Shown one piece after another: positions 62,550 to 64,000 of a DNA stretch of 64,000 nucleotides. The stretch spans positions 62,001-126,000 of the forward strand of contig JBDWAL010000059.1 in assembly GCA_039978895.1 (NCBI GenBank), written 5' to 3'. The notes below the pieces were generated by a model, which was given only the letters and a program-made list of their open reading frames with translations, searched no databases and was not told where the DNA came from. Made by a program: the position numbers and the translations under genes. Every line of letters starts with the position of its first letter. Within the stretch, counting starts at the first letter, position 1. The stretch is from Aliishimia sp039978895 (lineage in GTDB: Bacteria > Pseudomonadota > Alphaproteobacteria > Rhodobacterales > Rhodobacteraceae).

Positions 62550-63275
62550 ATGGGTTTTCTAAACAAACACCAAATCCTAGAGCGCAGTCCGACTTTGCTG
62601 CTGGTCTCATCGCTGTTGGTGGTGAGCATCGGTGGCATCGTTGAAATCGCACCGCTTTTCTATCTCGAAAACACGATTGAGAAGGTCGAGGGAATGCGCC
62701 CGTATTCCCCATTGGAACTCGCGGGGCGCGATATCTATGTCCGTGAGGGGTGCTATGTGTGTCATTCACAGATGATCCGACCGATGCGCGATGAAGTGGA
62801 ACGGTATGGGCATTACAGCCTTGCGGCTGAGTCGATGTATGACCACCCCCATCAATGGGGCTCCAAACGGACCGGGCCTGATCTGGCGCGCGTGGGGGGG
62901 CGGTATTCGGACAAGTGGCATGTGGACCATCTGACGAACCCGCAATCCGTCGTGCCGGAATCCATCATGCCAAAGTATGCGTTTCTGGCACGCGCCACGA
63001 TGGACAGCGACCACATCCAAGACCTGATGGAAACGCATCGCTTTGTCGGCGTTCCCTATAGCGACGTGATGATCGAAAACGCCAAGGCTGATTTCAAGGC
63101 GCAAGCCGATCCCGATAGTGACTTTGATGGCTTATTGGAACGCTATCCCAACGCTGTTGTGTCTAACTTTGACGAACATGATGGGATCACCGAAATGGAC
63201 GCGCTGGTGGCGTATTTACAGATGCTCGGGACCTTGGTCGACTTTTCGACCTTTGTGCCTGACGCAAACCGATAG
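62550..63275 (+). CDS. ccoO: cbb3-type cytochrome c oxidase subunit II (mono-haem cytochrome c)
   Basis: The 241-residue protein has one N-terminal membrane anchor and a periplasmic cytochrome c domain with the haem motif CYVCH (REGCYVCHSQMIRPM); the axial Met is probably in the PESIMPKYAFL segment. It accepts electrons from CcoP and passes them to CcoN. It starts 14 bases after ccoN with GGAGG upstream. Confidence 0.97.
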   Translation: MGFLNKHQILERSPTLLLVSSLLVVSIGGIVEIAPLFYLENTIEKVEGMRPYSPLELAGRDIYVREGCYVCHSQMIRPMRDEVERYGHYSLAAESMYDHPHQWGSKRTGPDLARVGGRYSDKWHVDHLTNPQSVVPESIMPKYAFLARATMDSDHIQDLMETHRFVGVPYSDVMIENAKADFKAQADPDSDFDGLLERYPNAVVSNFDEHDGITEMDALVAYLQMLGTLVDFSTFVPDANR

Positions 63276-63287
63276 GGGGGACCTGTT

Positions 63288-63464
63288 ATGGACACATATT
63301 CCTTTATGCGCGCTCTGGCGGACAGTTGGGTGCTTCTTGCAATGACGATGTTCTATCTGGGCGTCATCTTTTGGGCCTATCGACCGGGGTCAGGAAAGAT
63401 GCATGACGACATCGCAAAAATTCCACTGCGCAACGACACGCTCAAATCACCGGAGGCAGAATAA
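63288..63464 (+). CDS. ccoQ: cbb3-type cytochrome c oxidase small subunit CcoQ
   Basis: A 58-codon frame between ccoO and ccoP encodes MDTYSFMRALADSW followed by a membrane segment (VLLAMTMFYLGVIFWAY) and a hydrophilic tail (PLRNDTLKSPEAE). This is the expected size, topology and position for CcoQ, which stabilises the oxidase. GGGGGG lies 7 bases before the ATG. Its stop overlaps the ccoP start (TAATG). Confidence 0.92.
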   Translation: MDTYSFMRALADSWVLLAMTMFYLGVIFWAYRPGSGKMHDDIAKIPLRNDTLKSPEAE

Positions 63465-64000
63465 TGGCCGACCCAAAAGATACCGATGAGATTACCGGCG
63501 TGGATACAACCGGCCATGATTGGGACGGGATCAAAGAACTGAACAACCCATTGCCGCGTTGGTGGCTGTGGTGCTTCTATCTGACCATCATTTGGGGCGT
63601 GGGATATGCAATCGCCTATCCGGCTTGGCCCATGTTGAGCGGTGCGACACGCGGTGTGCTAGGGTTCTCAACCCGTGCAAATGTGGCGGCTGACATTGAT
63701 ATGTTCCGCCAAGCAAACGCCGTTGTTGCCACCCAATTGGCCGCGGCTGATTTGACGGCTTTGACACCGGGCACGCCTGTTCATAACTACGCAATTGCCG
63801 GGGGCGCGTCGGTGTTTCGGTCCAACTGTTCGCAATGTCACGGCTCTGGTGCATCGGGCGCAAAGGGGTATCCGAATTTGTTGGATGATGACTGGCTTTG
63901 GGGGGGCTCGGTTGAAGACATCGAAGCCAGCGTCAAGCACGGAATTCGTAACAGCACCGATGAAGACGCGCATTGGTCTCAAATGCCAGCCTTCGGAGAT
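63464..64000 (+). CDS. ccoP: cbb3-type cytochrome c oxidase subunit III (di-haem), 5' part; runs off the right edge
   Basis: The 179 codons present encode a cytoplasmic N-terminus (EITGVDTTGHDWDGIKELNNPLP), a membrane segment (WWLWCFYLTIIWGVGYAIAY) and the start of the first cytochrome c domain with haem motif CSQCH (FRSNCSQCHGSG). The second haem domain would lie beyond the window. CcoP takes electrons from the bc1 complex or soluble cytochrome c. Translationally coupled to ccoQ. Confidence 0.95.
   Translation, partial: MADPKDTDEITGVDTTGHDWDGIKELNNPLPRWWLWCFYLTIIWGVGYAIAYPAWPMLSGATRGVLGFSTRANVAADIDMFRQANAVVATQLAAADLTALTPGTPVHNYAIAGGASVFRSNCSQCHGSGASGAKGYPNLLDDDWLWGGSVEDIEASVKHGIRNSTDEDAHWSQMPAFGD

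Noticed and set aside
61453..62769. Long reverse open frame of 438 codons opposite ccoN/ccoO
   Set aside because: Its Arg/His/Pro-rich composition has no family resemblance and it is the antisense shadow of two clear cbb3 oxidase genes.

Overview
The window looks like a chromosomal segment of a marine Roseobacter-group alphaproteobacterium (Rhodobacterales). The indications are the divergent hemN / fnrL pair followed by ccoNOQP with TTGAT-N4-ATCAA FNR boxes, the glyQ-DUF6446-FkbM-glyS-ppdK order, a folB-folP-glmM cluster, abundant TRAP transporters, an RTX-type secreted protein and a SAM-II-type riboswitch in front of metZ. These are inferences from recognisable families; no database search was run. 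I see no rRNA, tRNA, CRISPR array, insertion sequence or prophage gene.

Layout. 1-3000: two leftward genes for RTX (calcium-binding) proteins; the complete one carries a glycoside-hydrolase-like N-terminal half. 3187-3984: an N-formylglutamate amidohydrolase family protein. 4131-18602: an accessory catabolic region. A rightward set (TAXI-type TRAP receptor, fused TRAP permease, acyl-CoA-synthetase-like ligase, ThDP-dependent decarboxylase-like enzyme) converges on a leftward set (FAH-family hydrolase, RutE-like nitroreductase, OsmC, DctP-DctQ-DctM TRAP transporter, intradiol ring-cleavage dioxygenase). A YciI-like gene is divergent from the leftward set, and beyond it lie a frameshifted membrane/Popeye-like gene and a glutathione transferase. 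Together these suggest uptake and degradation of carboxylated aromatic or related compounds; the substrate cannot be read from sequence.

18734-25439: riboswitch-controlled metZ, folE2, a Lys/Ala/Pro-rich histone-H1-like protein, the potassium transporter TrkH and a second ThDP enzyme of the AruI type. 25882-38921: a secreted peptidoglycan-binding protein with a degenerate trypsin-like domain, the glycyl-tRNA synthetase operon, a PPDK homologue, a SleB-type hydrolase, and folB-folP-glmM, in which FolB carries a long C-terminal extension resembling an amino-acid-kinase domain. 38934-50686: a DMT permease, an ArsR regulator with an SRPBCC protein, ilvC, a tandem Lrp pair, a class V aminotransferase, a UbiH-type hydroxylase, a HAD nucleotidase, a GntR regulator, a T2SS-E-N/glycosyltransferase fusion, carA and yqeY.

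50775-58454: an unexplained strong hairpin, an ABC exporter, a LysM/BON pseudogene with three lesions, a glutaredoxin-2-like protein, a long-chain acyl-CoA synthetase with a translationally coupled HSL-type hydrolase, a DUF2199 protein and a type I phosphodiesterase. 58559-64000: the microaerobic module, with hemN divergent from fnrL and then ccoN-ccoO-ccoQ-ccoP (ccoP runs off the right edge), each with its own FNR box.
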